Part shown: piece after piece, positions 1 to 6,988 of the stretch
How the letters are laid out: each line of letters starts with the position of its first letter
Position numbering within the stretch: position 1 is the first letter of the stretch
Origin: Ruminococcus sp.
GTDB taxonomy: Bacteria > Bacillota > Clostridia > Oscillospirales > Acutalibacteraceae
Direction of reading: 5' to 3'
Assembly (NCBI GenBank): GCA_017380355.1
Contig: JAFOED010000050.1
Location: forward strand, 1-7,544
DNA: 7,544 nucleotides
Position numbers and translations under genes: made by a program
Notes under the pieces: model-generated
What the model was told of the DNA's origin: nothing
The model's input: the letters and a program-made list of their open reading frames with translations, nothing else
Databases searched by the model: none

Positions 1-609
1 ACCAATCTCTTTAGCCTGTGCTGGTGTCATAACACGCTTCTGGTCACCAATATCGCCATCAGCAAAACGAACACCAGGAGTAACTGTAACAAAGTCATTA
101 CCACATGTAACGTGTACCTTCTGAGCTTCAAGTGGTGAACAAACTACACCATCAAGACCGGCTTTCTTAGCATTCGCAGCGTAGTGCATAACAACCTTAT
201 CAATAGGTTCGTTAATGAGAAGGTCGTTTTCCATACTCTCCTGATCGGTTGAAGTGAGCTGAGTAACAGCAATGAGGATAGGTCTTGTACCATCTTCACG
301 TGTGAGACCTTCTAAAGCAGCCTCCATCATACGACATGTGCCGCCAGCATGAAGGTTAGTCATATCAACGTCGAGACCTGATAAAACTGCCATTGATTTC
401 TTAACTGTGTTAGGAATATCATGAAGTTTTAAATCTAGGAAAATTTTGTGGCCACGTTTTTTGATTTCTTTAACAATCTGTGGACCTTCAGCATAGAAAA
501 GCTCCATACCGATTTTTACGAAAGGTTTTCTTTCTGTGAATTTATCAAGAAAACTGAAAACAGCCTCAGCACTTGAAAAGTCACAAGCAACAATTACGTC
601 TCTGCCCAT
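1..609 (-). CDS. pyrF: Orotidine 5'-phosphate decarboxylase, C-terminus cut by window edge
   Basis: This gene decarboxylates OMP to UMP, the last step of de novo pyrimidine synthesis, in the cytoplasm. I translated the frame by hand: 203 codons are open from ATG at 609 down to base 1 with no stop. The N-terminus has the substrate-binding Asp in VACD (residue 10) and Lys32 in VKIGMEL. The hallmark DLKLHDIPNT (residues 59-68) supplies catalytic Asp59, Lys61 and Asp64. TPGVR (177-181) begins the phosphate-binding region. Family members are about 230-240 residues, so roughly 35 residues, including the final phosphate-gripper loop, lie outside the window. The start is fixed by a TAATG junction with pyrD (one shared base) and an AGGAGG site inside the end of pyrD. 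Identity is very secure; only the 3' end is unseen. Confidence 0.97.
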   Translation of the reverse strand, partial: MGRDVIVACDFSSAEAVFSFLDKFTERKPFVKIGMELFYAEGPQIVKEIKKRGHKIFLDLKLHDIPNTVKKSMAVLSGLDVDMTNLHAGGTCRMMEAALEGLTREDGTRPILIAVTQLTSTDQESMENDLLINEPIDKVVMHYAANAKKAGLDGVVCSPLEAQKVHVTCGNDFVTVTPGVRFADGDIGDQKRVMTPAQAKEIG

Positions 610-1520
610 TACTTAACTCCTCCTATAATTTCATTTAAATTGTTTATGTTATATTTATCCATTACCTGTGGTAATTTCTCAATTATATCTTTGCAGACAT
701 AAGGATCAACAAGGTTTGCTGCACCAATTTGAACAGCAGTAGCACCCGCAAGCATCATTTCGATTACGTCCTCTGCACTAGATACGCCGCCCATACCGAT
801 TACAGGGATGGAAACAGCGTGAGCTACCTGATAGACCATTCGAAGTGCTACAGGGAAAATCGCTGGACCGGAGAAACCGCCCATTTTATTAGCTATAACA
901 GGCTTTTTAGTGCGCAGGTCAATGCGCATACCAAGCATAGTGTTGATAAGACTGATTGCGTCTGCACCTGCTTCTTCAACAGCCTTAGCGATAGCAACAA
1001 TATCAGTTACATTTGGTGAAAGCTTAACGATAACTGGCTTTTTAACAGCTTCTTTAACAGCTTTTGTGATTAATGCAGCGTTTTCAGGATTAGTACCGAA
1101 AGCGATACCGCCACCGTGAACATTAGGACAACTGATATTTACTTCAATCCAACCTACCTGCTCTTCTTCATCAAGCTTTTTAGCTGTATATACATACTCG
1201 TCAACGGAGAATCCGCCTACATTAGCCATAACTTTCTTATTAAAGCATTCTTTGAGTTTCGGTAACTCTTCAGAAACAACTTTTTCAACACCAGGATTCT
1301 GAAGTCCGACAGCATTAATCATACCGCTATAACATTCTGCGATTCTTGGTGTAGGGTTACCAAATCTAGGCTCTTTTGTTGTACCTTTGAAAGAAAAAGT
1401 ACCGAGAACGTTAATATCAAAAAGTTCAGCGTATTCATATCCGTATCCAAAAGTACCACTAGCAGGAATAATCGGATTATCAAGCTCAATACCGCATAGC
1501 GAAACACTTAATCTTCCCAT
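609..1520 (-). CDS. pyrD: Dihydroorotate dehydrogenase, class 1B catalytic subunit
   Basis: This FMN-containing TIM-barrel subunit oxidises dihydroorotate to orotate; electrons then pass to PyrK and on to NAD+. The protein has 303 residues, normal for class 1B. Visible marks are the N-terminal ASGTFGYG stretch (20-27), MINAVGLQNPG (67-77), the active-site loop NISCPNVHGGG (128-138) with Cys131 as the catalytic base (class 1 uses Cys, class 2 uses Ser), and VKLSPN (165-170). The FMN phosphate-binding segments are IGMGGV (241-246) and QIGAAN (264-269). Immediate coupling to pyrK supports the 1B assignment over the fumarate-dependent 1A type, which has no PyrK partner. The ATG at 1520 follows a strong AGGAGG site, and the gene starts inside pyrK with a 13-base overlap. 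No defects are seen. Confidence 0.97.
   Translation of the reverse strand: MGRLSVSLCGIELDNPIIPASGTFGYGYEYAELFDINVLGTFSFKGTTKEPRFGNPTPRIAECYSGMINAVGLQNPGVEKVVSEELPKLKECFNKKVMANVGGFSVDEYVYTAKKLDEEEQVGWIEVNISCPNVHGGGIAFGTNPENAALITKAVKEAVKKPVIVKLSPNVTDIVAIAKAVEEAGADAISLINTMLGMRIDLRTKKPVIANKMGGFSGPAIFPVALRMVYQVAHAVSIPVIGMGGVSSAEDVIEMMLAGATAVQIGAANLVDPYVCKDIIEKLPQVMDKYNINNLNEIIGGVK
617..624 (-). promoter_or_regulatory. Ribosome-binding site of pyrF, inside pyrD
   Basis: Read on the minus strand this is AGGAGGAG, about 7 bases before the pyrF ATG. It lies entirely within the last codons of pyrD (those for Gly-Gly-Val), and the pyrD stop and pyrF start share one base (TAATG). The arrangement fixes the pyrF start and suggests that ribosomes finishing pyrD reinitiate directly on pyrF. 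Confidence 0.85.
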
Positions 1521-2242
1521 AATATCTCCTCCTTTAAAAGTACCGGACCATCTTTACAGATACGCTTGTAACCAGTAATAGTCTTGCAAGAACAACCCAT
1601 ACAAGCACCAAAACCGCATCCCATACGTTCTTCAAAACTAAACTGACCAGATGTAGAAGTAGCTTTATACACAGCTTTAAGCATTGGCTCAGGACCACAA
1701 GTGAAGAAGTGGTCGTAGTTTTCAGGTAACGCATCCGTTACGAAACCTTTAACTCCATAGCTTCCATCAACAGTAGTGACTGTAACGTCAGCGCCGAGAG
1801 CTTTAAAGTCATCTTCACAGAATACTTCGTCTTTAGTATTAAAGCCGAGAATTACTGAAACTTTCTTACCTTCTGCAATCAGAGTCTTAGCAAGCATATA
1901 AAGTGGAGGCACACCAACGCCACCACCAAGTAAAACAGCGTGTTTACAGCACAAGCTAGTGTTGTAGCCGTTACCAAGGCCTGTAAGCACATCAAGCTCC
2001 TCGCCTACTAAAAGTTTACTCATAGCTTCTGTACCCTTGCCGACAACCTTATATATAATAGTTACGCTGTTTTGGTCACGGTCGAAAACCGAAATCGGTC
2101 GACGAAGATAAAATCCGTCGAGTTTAATATTAATAAACTGACCCGGAGCGGTGATATCAGCAACATCACCGCAAAGGACCATTTTATATACATTTGATGT
2201 CAAAGCAGTATTTTCTGCAATTTTAAATACACCTTGTTTCAT
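1508..2242 (-). CDS. pyrK: Dihydroorotate dehydrogenase electron-transfer subunit (FAD, 2Fe-2S)
   Basis: PyrK carries electrons from the FMN of PyrD through a [2Fe-2S] cluster and FAD to NAD+, forming the class 1B heterotetramer. The 244-residue protein has the ferredoxin-reductase fold in order. An FAD-binding beta barrel contains RRPIS (47-51). A nucleotide-binding domain contains GGGVGVPPLY (106-115) and CGPEPML (182-188). The C-terminal cluster-binding segment has Cys209, Cys214, Cys217 and Cys229 (spacing C-x4-C-x2-C-x11-C), the characteristic PyrK ligand set. All expected ligands are present. It starts 9 bases after the carB stop and overlaps the start of pyrD by 13 bases, as expected for a partner subunit. 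The ATG at 2242 is preceded by AAGGTGA. Confidence 0.96.
   Translation of the reverse strand: MKQGVFKIAENTALTSNVYKMVLCGDVADITAPGQFINIKLDGFYLRRPISVFDRDQNSVTIIYKVVGKGTEAMSKLLVGEELDVLTGLGNGYNTSLCCKHAVLLGGGVGVPPLYMLAKTLIAEGKKVSVILGFNTKDEVFCEDDFKALGADVTVTTVDGSYGVKGFVTDALPENYDHFFTCGPEPMLKAVYKATSTSGQFSFEERMGCGFGACMGCSCKTITGYKRICKDGPVLLKEEILWED
1526..1535 (-). promoter_or_regulatory. Ribosome-binding site of pyrD, inside pyrK
   Basis: The minus strand reads AAAGGAGGAG, 5 bases before the pyrD ATG at 1520 and inside the last codons of pyrK. It selects this start and, with the 13-base gene overlap, points to coupled synthesis of the two subunits of one enzyme. Confidence 0.85.
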
Positions 2243-2246
2243 CGTA

Positions 2247-2253
2247 TCACCTT
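2247..2253 (-). promoter_or_regulatory. Ribosome-binding site of pyrK overlapping carB stop
   Basis: The minus strand reads AAGGTGA, whose first two bases are part of the carB TAA codon, 4 bases before the pyrK ATG. It is weaker than the AGGAGG sites of pyrD and pyrF, so pyrK translation probably relies partly on ribosomes arriving from carB. That last point is inference. Confidence 0.65.
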
Positions 2254-5200
2254 ATTTAGCATCAATAGTAGAAACTTTAATTGTGATTTCTTCGAGTACG
2301 TCGAGGAGAATCTTTACTGTATCGAGTGAAGTGTAAAGAGCAACACCATTCTCAACGGCACAACGGCGGATAACAGAACCATCATCGTTGTGATTTCCTG
2401 ACATAATCGAACGTGTATTGATAACACAGCTTACATATCCAGCACGAATTGAATCGAGAATCTCGTCACAACCTTCGCTGATTTTGCCTCTTACCTTTGT
2501 GCGGATACCGTTGTTCTTAAGGTATGTCGCTGTACCTGCAGTAGCTTCGATATTGAAGCCCATATCATAGAAACGTCTGATGAGAGGAAGAGCTTCTGCT
2601 TTATCTTCATCAGCAAGTGTAACTAAAACAGTACCGTAATTCTGAATATTGATGCCACCTGCGATGAGAGCCTTACACATAGCTCTGTGGAGCTTATCAT
2701 CATAACCAATAGCTTCACCGGTAGATTTCATTTCAGGTGAAAGATAAGCGTCTAATCCCTTAATCTTATTGAATGAGAATACAGGAACTTTAACGTAGTA
2801 TCTGTCTTTCTCTTCAGGATAAAGATCAAAAATACCGAGTTCTTTAAGGCTCATACCAAGAATTACTTCTGTAGCGATATCTGCAAGTGAGTAACCTGTA
2901 GCCTTTGAAAGGAACGGTACAGTACGAGAAGAACGTGGGTTAACCTCGATAATATATACATCGTCATTCTTATCAACGATGAACTGAATGTTGTAAAGGC
3001 CCTTGATGCCGATACCTAAACCAAGCATCTTAGTATATCTAAGGATTGTACCCTTAACTTTATCTGAAATGCTGTAAGTAGGATAAACGCTGATTGAGTC
3101 ACCGCTGTGGATACCTGTACGCTCAACGAGTTCCATAATACCAGGAACAAATACGTCTCTGCCGTCACAGATAGCGTCAACCTCAACCTCTTTACCCTGT
3201 AAATACTTATCAACAAGTACAGGCTTGTCCTCGTCAATTTCAACAGCTGTCTTAAGGTAATGTCTTAACTGCTCTTCGTTAGCAACAATCTGCATAGCAC
3301 GTCCGCCGAGAACGAAACTTGGACGAACAAGTACTGGATAGCCAATTTCCTGAGCAGCCTTTACGCCGTCTTCGATCTTAGTAACAGCTACACCCTGTGG
3401 CTGTGGAATGTTGAGCTCTTTGAGGATTTTTTCAAATGAACCTCTGTCCTCTGCTCTGTCAATCGCTTCACAGTCAGTACCGATAATCTTAACGCCTCTC
3501 TTCATAAGAGGATCAGCAAGGTTAATCGCTGTCTGACCACCGAGAGATACGACAACACCCTCAGGCTTCTCAAACTCAATAATGTTCATAACATCTTCAG
3601 GGGTGAGTGGCTCAAAATAGAGCTTATCTGCTGTTGTGTAGTCAGTAGAAACTGTCTCAGGGTTATTGTTGATAATAATAGCTTCATAACCTGAGCGTTT
3701 GATTGTTGATACAGCGTGTACTGTTGAGTAGTCAAACTCTACACCCTGACCGATACGGATAGGACCAGCACCAAGAACAACAATCTTCTTTTTATCTGTA
3801 AGTATTGATGCGTTCTCACCTGTGTATGATGAGTAGAAATATGGGATATAAGCGTTTGTGTGACATGTATCAACCATTCTAAATACAGGATACATGTTGT
3901 TTTCTTTACGGAGATTGTATACATCAAGTTCAGTAACATCCCATAAAGCAGCTACAAACTTATCGCAGAAGCCCATCTTCTTAGCTTCTAAGAGTACGTT
4001 GATATCGTTCTTGTTATCTCTGAGTTTATTCTCCATATCAACAATATTTTTGAATGCTTCGAGGAAGTACTCAGTAATCTTAGTAACGTCGTGAATCTTT
4101 TCGATAGATTCGCCACGGCGTAAAAGCTCAGTAACAGCAAAGATATTATCATCCTTAAACTGTTCAATGTATGTGTAGAGCTCATCGTTACTCATAGAGC
4201 TGAACTTTGCCATATAGTAGTGGCAAACGCCTGTTTCGAGAGAACGAACAGACTTAAGTAAGCATTCTTCGAGATTAGAACCGATGCCCATAACCTCACC
4301 TGTAGCTTTCATCTGTGTATCAAGAATGTTAGAAGCAGTAGTGAACTTATCAAATGGGAAACGTGGAAGTTTAGCTACGATATAGTCGAGTCTAGGTTCG
4401 AAAGAAGCGTTAGTGTTAGCTATCTCGATATCTCTGAGAGCCATACCCATAGCGATCTTTGCTGTAACTCTAGCGATAGGATAGCCGGAAGCCTTTGATG
4501 CGAGAGCTGAAGAACGTGATACTCGAGGGTTTACTTCGATAAGGAAGTATTCGCTCGAATTAGGGTTAAGAGCGAACTGTACGTTACAGCCACCTTCGAT
4601 TTTAAGCTCTCTGATGAGCTTGATAGCACTATCGTTAAGCATCTTAAGATCATGATCATTAAGTGTAAGGATAGGAGCAACAACCAAAGAGTCACCTGTA
4701 TGAACACCAACAGGGTCAATGTTCTCCATACCACAGATTGTGATAGCTGTGTCTTCAGAGTCACGCATAACTTCGAACTCAATTTCTTTGTAACCCTTAA
4801 CACTCTTTTCGATAAGAACCTGATGTACAGGTGAAAGTTTAAACGCATTGAGACCGATGTCTTCGAGTTCTTTCTCGTTGTTAGCGAAACCACCACCAGT
4901 ACCACCAAGTGTGAAAGCCGGACGTAAAACTACAGGATAACCGATGCGCTGTGCAGCAGCTTTAGCTTCCTCGATGTTATAAGTGATTTCTGATGGGATA
5001 ACAGGTTCACCAATAGACTCACAAAGCTGTTTGAATAAATCTCTATCCTCAGCTCTTTCTATACTCTCAGAGCTTGTACCTAAAAGCTCAACACCGCACT
5101 CTTTGAGGACACCTTTTTTCTCAAGCTGCATAGCAAGGTTAAGACCTGTCTGTCCACCGATACCAGGAACGATAGCATCTGGTCTCTCATAACGGAGAAT

Positions 5201-5428
5201 CTTAGCTACATACTCAAGTGTGAGTGGCTCCATATAAACCTTATCAGCGATAACTGTATCAGTCATAATTGTAGCAGGGTTAGAGTTAACTAAAACTACT
5301 TCGTATCCCTCTTCTTTAAGCGCAAGACAAGCCTGTGTGCCTGCGTAGTCAAACTCAGCAGCCTGACCGATAACAATCGGACCTGAACCGATAATTAAAA
5401 CTTTTTTGATGTCTGTTCTCTTTGCCAT
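2252..5428 (-). CDS. carB: Carbamoyl phosphate synthetase large subunit
   Basis: CarB makes carbamoyl phosphate from bicarbonate, ammonia and two ATP; the ammonia normally comes from glutamine via the CarA subunit. The 1058 residues are full length for the family. The two homologous halves are plain: IIGSGPIVIGQAAEFDYAG (12-30) is echoed by VLGAGPIRIGQGVEFDYS (551-568), and EVNPRVSRSSALASKASGYP (298-317) by EVNPRSSRTVPFLSKATGY (828-846). The first half (carboxyphosphate site) has the glycine-rich TLGGTGGG (173-180); the second (carbamate kinase site) has VLGGRAMQIV (706-715). An oligomerisation domain lies at about 401-545. The C-terminal MGS-like regulatory domain (about 936-1058) contains GTATYLKNNGI (965-975) and INTRS...IRR..AVENGV..YTSLDT, where UMP or PRPP effectors act in relatives. 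AAGGAGA precedes the ATG, 40 bases after pyrC. No carA adjoins it, so its glutaminase partner must be encoded elsewhere. Confidence 0.98.
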   Translation of the reverse strand: MAKRTDIKKVLIIGSGPIVIGQAAEFDYAGTQACLALKEEGYEVVLVNSNPATIMTDTVIADKVYMEPLTLEYVAKILRYERPDAIVPGIGGQTGLNLAMQLEKKGVLKECGVELLGTSSESIERAEDRDLFKQLCESIGEPVIPSEITYNIEEAKAAAQRIGYPVVLRPAFTLGGTGGGFANNEKELEDIGLNAFKLSPVHQVLIEKSVKGYKEIEFEVMRDSEDTAITICGMENIDPVGVHTGDSLVVAPILTLNDHDLKMLNDSAIKLIRELKIEGGCNVQFALNPNSSEYFLIEVNPRVSRSSALASKASGYPIARVTAKIAMGMALRDIEIANTNASFEPRLDYIVAKLPRFPFDKFTTASNILDTQMKATGEVMGIGSNLEECLLKSVRSLETGVCHYYMAKFSSMSNDELYTYIEQFKDDNIFAVTELLRRGESIEKIHDVTKITEYFLEAFKNIVDMENKLRDNKNDINVLLEAKKMGFCDKFVAALWDVTELDVYNLRKENNMYPVFRMVDTCHTNAYIPYFYSSYTGENASILTDKKKIVVLGAGPIRIGQGVEFDYSTVHAVSTIKRSGYEAIIINNNPETVSTDYTTADKLYFEPLTPEDVMNIIEFEKPEGVVVSLGGQTAINLADPLMKRGVKIIGTDCEAIDRAEDRGSFEKILKELNIPQPQGVAVTKIEDGVKAAQEIGYPVLVRPSFVLGGRAMQIVANEEQLRHYLKTAVEIDEDKPVLVDKYLQGKEVEVDAICDGRDVFVPGIMELVERTGIHSGDSISVYPTYSISDKVKGTILRYTKMLGLGIGIKGLYNIQFIVDKNDDVYIIEVNPRSSRTVPFLSKATGYSLADIATEVILGMSLKELGIFDLYPEEKDRYYVKVPVFSFNKIKGLDAYLSPEMKSTGEAIGYDDKLHRAMCKALIAGGINIQNYGTVLVTLADEDKAEALPLIRRFYDMGFNIEATAGTATYLKNNGIRTKVRGKISEGCDEILDSIRAGYVSCVINTRSIMSGNHNDDGSVIRRCAVENGVALYTSLDTVKILLDVLEEITIKVSTIDAK

Positions 5429-5468
5429 AATTTTCTCCTTTTACAAATCATGAATTTATACGTAAGGG

Positions 5469-6677
5469 TTATCCTTTATATACAATTTTACCATTATGAA
5501 CTGTAGCGATACATTTACCACAAAGTTCTTCACCTTCAAACGGAGTAGCTCTTCCTATTGAAATAAAATCATCAGGATTTACTGTGTACTGGGCATTTAA
5601 ATCCCATACCGAGAAATCGCCGTTTGATTCTATGTTAAATCTCTTGCGTGGATTATCACACAAAAGCTCAACAACTTTTTCGAGAGTAATAATGCCTTTC
5701 TGTACCAGATGTGTGTAAAGTACAGAAAAAGCCGTCTCAAGCCCAACAATACCGAAAGCACTCTTCTCTAAGCCTTTAGACTTTTCTTCAGCTGAGTGCG
5801 GTGCGTGGTCAGTAGCAATCATATCAATCGTACCGTCTACAATACCTTCGATAAGAGCAAGCTTATCTTCAGCAGAACGAAGTGGAGGATTCATCTTGAA
5901 TTTTCCATCTTCTTGTAAGTCGTTTTCGTCAAGTACAAGGTAGTGTGGAGCTGTCTCACAAGTAACATCTACTCCCCTGAGCTTTGCTTCTCGTATAAGA
6001 GCGACACTCTCTTTAGTGGAGATGTGACATACGTGATAAGCACAGCCAGTTTCTTCAGCAAGTTTCAAATCACGAGCAATCTGCGCATACTCACTTTCGC
6101 TACATATACCTCGATGACCGTGCTCTTTAGCATAAACGCCATCGTGAATATATCCACCCTTAAGCAGATCATTAACTTCACAGTGAGCAACAATCATCTT
6201 ATTCAACGCTTTAGCTGTTCTCATAGCATCAAGCATCATTTTATCACTTTGGACGCCGCGACCGTCATCAGAAAATGCAATTACATCAGAAGCCATACCT
6301 TTCATATCAGAAAGTTCAAGTCCCATCTGCCCTACTGTAATTGCGCCATAAGGGTAAACATCAATCACAGCGTCACTATTAATTTTATCTAACTGCAGGC
6401 GCAAATTCAAAGCATTATCAGGAACAGGATTAAGGTTAGGCATAGTGCAAACAGCAGTGTAACCTCCACGAGCAGCAGCAAGCGAACCTGTCTTAATAGT
6501 TTCTTTATAAGAAAAACCCGGCTCTCTGAAATGCACGTGTACATCACAAAAACCGGGTAAAATTGTTAAATTAGAATTATTAAATTCGGCAAAAACACTA
6601 AGACCTGACAAACTAGACTGAATGTCAGATACAAAAGAGGAATTACCAATAATACGAGATTTAATTAAATTGCACAT
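5469..6677 (-). CDS. pyrC: Dihydroorotase, class I type
   Basis: This zinc amidohydrolase interconverts carbamoyl aspartate and dihydroorotate, the third step of UMP synthesis. In the 402 residues I see DVHVHFREPG (45-54) with metal ligands His47 and His49 and substrate-binding Arg51. FSDDGRG (135-141) supplies the bridging Asp138. AHCE contains His165, CHIS contains His218, and ATDHAPH (288-294) contains catalytic Asp290. These follow the spacing of Gram-positive class I enzymes. The start is certain: the in-frame codons just upstream are TGA TTT, so ATG at 6677 is the first available, and a GAGGAGGA site precedes it. The protein is about 20-25 residues shorter than the usual 425-430, much of it in the N-terminal beta-sandwich, but every catalytic residue is kept. 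It is the first gene of the operon, behind the PyrR-type leader. Confidence 0.96.
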   Translation of the reverse strand: MCNLIKSRIIGNSSFVSDIQSSLSGLSVFAEFNNSNLTILPGFCDVHVHFREPGFSYKETIKTGSLAAARGGYTAVCTMPNLNPVPDNALNLRLQLDKINSDAVIDVYPYGAITVGQMGLELSDMKGMASDVIAFSDDGRGVQSDKMMLDAMRTAKALNKMIVAHCEVNDLLKGGYIHDGVYAKEHGHRGICSESEYAQIARDLKLAEETGCAYHVCHISTKESVALIREAKLRGVDVTCETAPHYLVLDENDLQEDGKFKMNPPLRSAEDKLALIEGIVDGTIDMIATDHAPHSAEEKSKGLEKSAFGIVGLETAFSVLYTHLVQKGIITLEKVVELLCDNPRKRFNIESNGDFSVWDLNAQYTVNPDDFISIGRATPFEGEELCGKCIATVHNGKIVYKG

Positions 6678-6684
6678 AAATCAT

Positions 6685-6692
6685 TCCTCCTC
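6685..6692 (-). promoter_or_regulatory. Ribosome-binding site of pyrC, just after the attenuator
   Basis: The minus strand reads GAGGAGGA, 7 bases before the pyrC ATG and just downstream of the terminator U-rich tract. It is outside the hairpin, so control is expected through premature termination rather than by hiding this site. Confidence 0.85.
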
Positions 6693-6694
6693 AA

Positions 6695-6732
6695 ATAAAC
6701 ATAAAAGCCCTACTGAAATACAGTAAGGCTTT
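6695..6732 (-). terminator. Intrinsic terminator of the pyr attenuator
   Basis: On the minus-strand RNA, AAAGCCUUACUG (6732-6721) pairs with CAGUAGGGCUUU (6715-6704). This makes a 12-bp stem with one G-U pair and a UAUUU loop, followed by the U-rich stretch UUUUAUGUUUAUUU that reaches to about 6693. It sits inside the 5' leader, before pyrC, so it is a regulatory terminator and not the end of a gene. Its 5' arm is also the 3' arm of the competing antiterminator, so only one of the two can form. Confidence 0.9.
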
Positions 6733-6791
6733 GAACTCAAATGACGCAATTATAGCAACTACACTAATCTTAGGTTGTTCAAATCTTACCG
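6721..6791 (-). promoter_or_regulatory. Antiterminator hairpin of the pyr leader
   Basis: CGGUAAG (6791-6785) pairs with CUUACUG (6727-6721), and UUUGAAC (6783-6777) pairs with GUUCAAA (6736-6730). The only interruption is a small internal loop, one A opposite GC. The result is 14 base pairs closing a roughly 40-nt loop. Forming it uses up the 5' arm of the terminator and lets transcription into pyrC continue. Its 5' arm also contains the 3' half of the PyrR-binding loop, so the two exclude each other. The folding was done by hand, without energies. Confidence 0.85.
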
Positions 6792-6817
6792 ATCTCTCTG
6801 TATCGCTTTAAAGATTT
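6781..6817 (-). promoter_or_regulatory. PyrR-binding loop (anti-antiterminator)
   Basis: The RNA folds as a lower stem AAAUCUU/AAGAUUU (6817-6811 with 6787-6781), a purine-rich internal bulge UAAAG opposite GU, an upper stem CGAU/AUCG, and the hexaloop CAGAGA (6800-6795) flanked by an A-G apposition. The known PyrR recognition consensus is ARUCCNGNGAGGYU. GAUACAGAGAGAUC here keeps the loop signature CNGNGA and the stem pairing, with compensated changes at the ends. In the established Bacillus mechanism PyrR with UMP stabilises this loop, blocks the antiterminator and allows termination; PRPP opposes this. PyrR itself is not encoded in the window, so it would act in trans. Confidence 0.85.
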
Positions 6818-6822
6818 TCTTT

Positions 6823-6851
6823 ATTATATCACTCAACCCTTAAACTGTCAA
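6823..6851 (-). promoter_or_regulatory. Housekeeping promoter of the pyr operon
   Basis: On the minus strand a perfect -35 TTGACA (6851-6846) and a perfect -10 TATAAT (6828-6823) are separated by exactly 17 bases, an ideal sigma-A/sigma-70 promoter. The predicted transcript starts near 6816, at the base of the PyrR-binding loop, giving a leader of about 139 nt before pyrC. Upstream of the -35 box is the A/T-rich stretch GTTAAAAATA, which could act as an UP element. Such a strong promoter fits an operon controlled mainly after initiation. Confidence 0.92.
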
Positions 6852-6988
6852 CAAAATAAGCCCTATTTTTAACACTTTCGAGCGCTTTCCGCAAATCACA
6901 TTAAATATATTTATACCAATAATAAAACATTGTGAAAATTAACAAAACCAATTTTCTACAAAAGAAATACTAAAAGATATAGATAAAA
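6852..6988. other. Non-coding gap between threonine aldolase gene and pyr promoter
   Basis: I find no credible open reading frame on either strand. The DNA is strongly AT-rich apart from a short GC-richer patch at about 6878-6892 around the palindrome AGCGCT, which matches no operator I recognise. A weak AT-rich inverted repeat (6934-6956) is listed separately. With the leader and promoter, the whole stretch 6678-6988 carries no gene. Confidence 0.6.
6934..6956 (-). terminator. Possible weak terminator after the threonine aldolase gene
   Basis: An inverted repeat GAAAATT / AATTTTC forms a 7-bp stem with a 9-base loop about 30 bases after the aldolase stop. On the minus strand it is followed by ACAATGTTTTATTATT. 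Only one pair is G-C and the U-run is displaced, so it may be a coincidence in AT-rich DNA. No better terminator separates this gene from the pyr promoter. Confidence 0.25.

Noticed and set aside
729..1119. Plus-strand open frames opposite pyrD (starting at 729 and 910)
   Set aside because: They are antisense shadows of a conserved dihydroorotate dehydrogenase and show no domain or initiation signal.
4531..4908. 125-codon minus-strand open frame inside carB
   Set aside because: It is an alternative frame of the CarB ATP-grasp region, rich in Leu, Ser and Val, with no independent support.
5943..6392. 149-codon open frame on the plus strand, antisense to pyrC
   Set aside because: It lies wholly opposite the well-supported pyrC coding sequence, has no convincing ribosome-binding site or recognisable domain, and has a composition typical of a shadow frame.
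6749..6757. Second promoter-like element TGCTATAAT (extended -10) inside the pyr leader
   Set aside because: It has no -35 partner at proper spacing. A transcript from it would lack the antiterminator 5' arm and always terminate, so it is probably chance in AT-rich DNA.
6703..6865. Repeated 8-mer AAGCCCTA (at 6705-6712 and 6858-6865)
   Set aside because: One 8-base match in a few hundred bases is expected by chance. The first copy is explained as a terminator arm.
6874..6895. GC-richer patch with palindrome AGCGCT, considered as a catabolite-repression (cre) or other operator
   Set aside because: The spacing of the TTG and AAGCG parts does not fit the cre consensus, and no other known operator matches.
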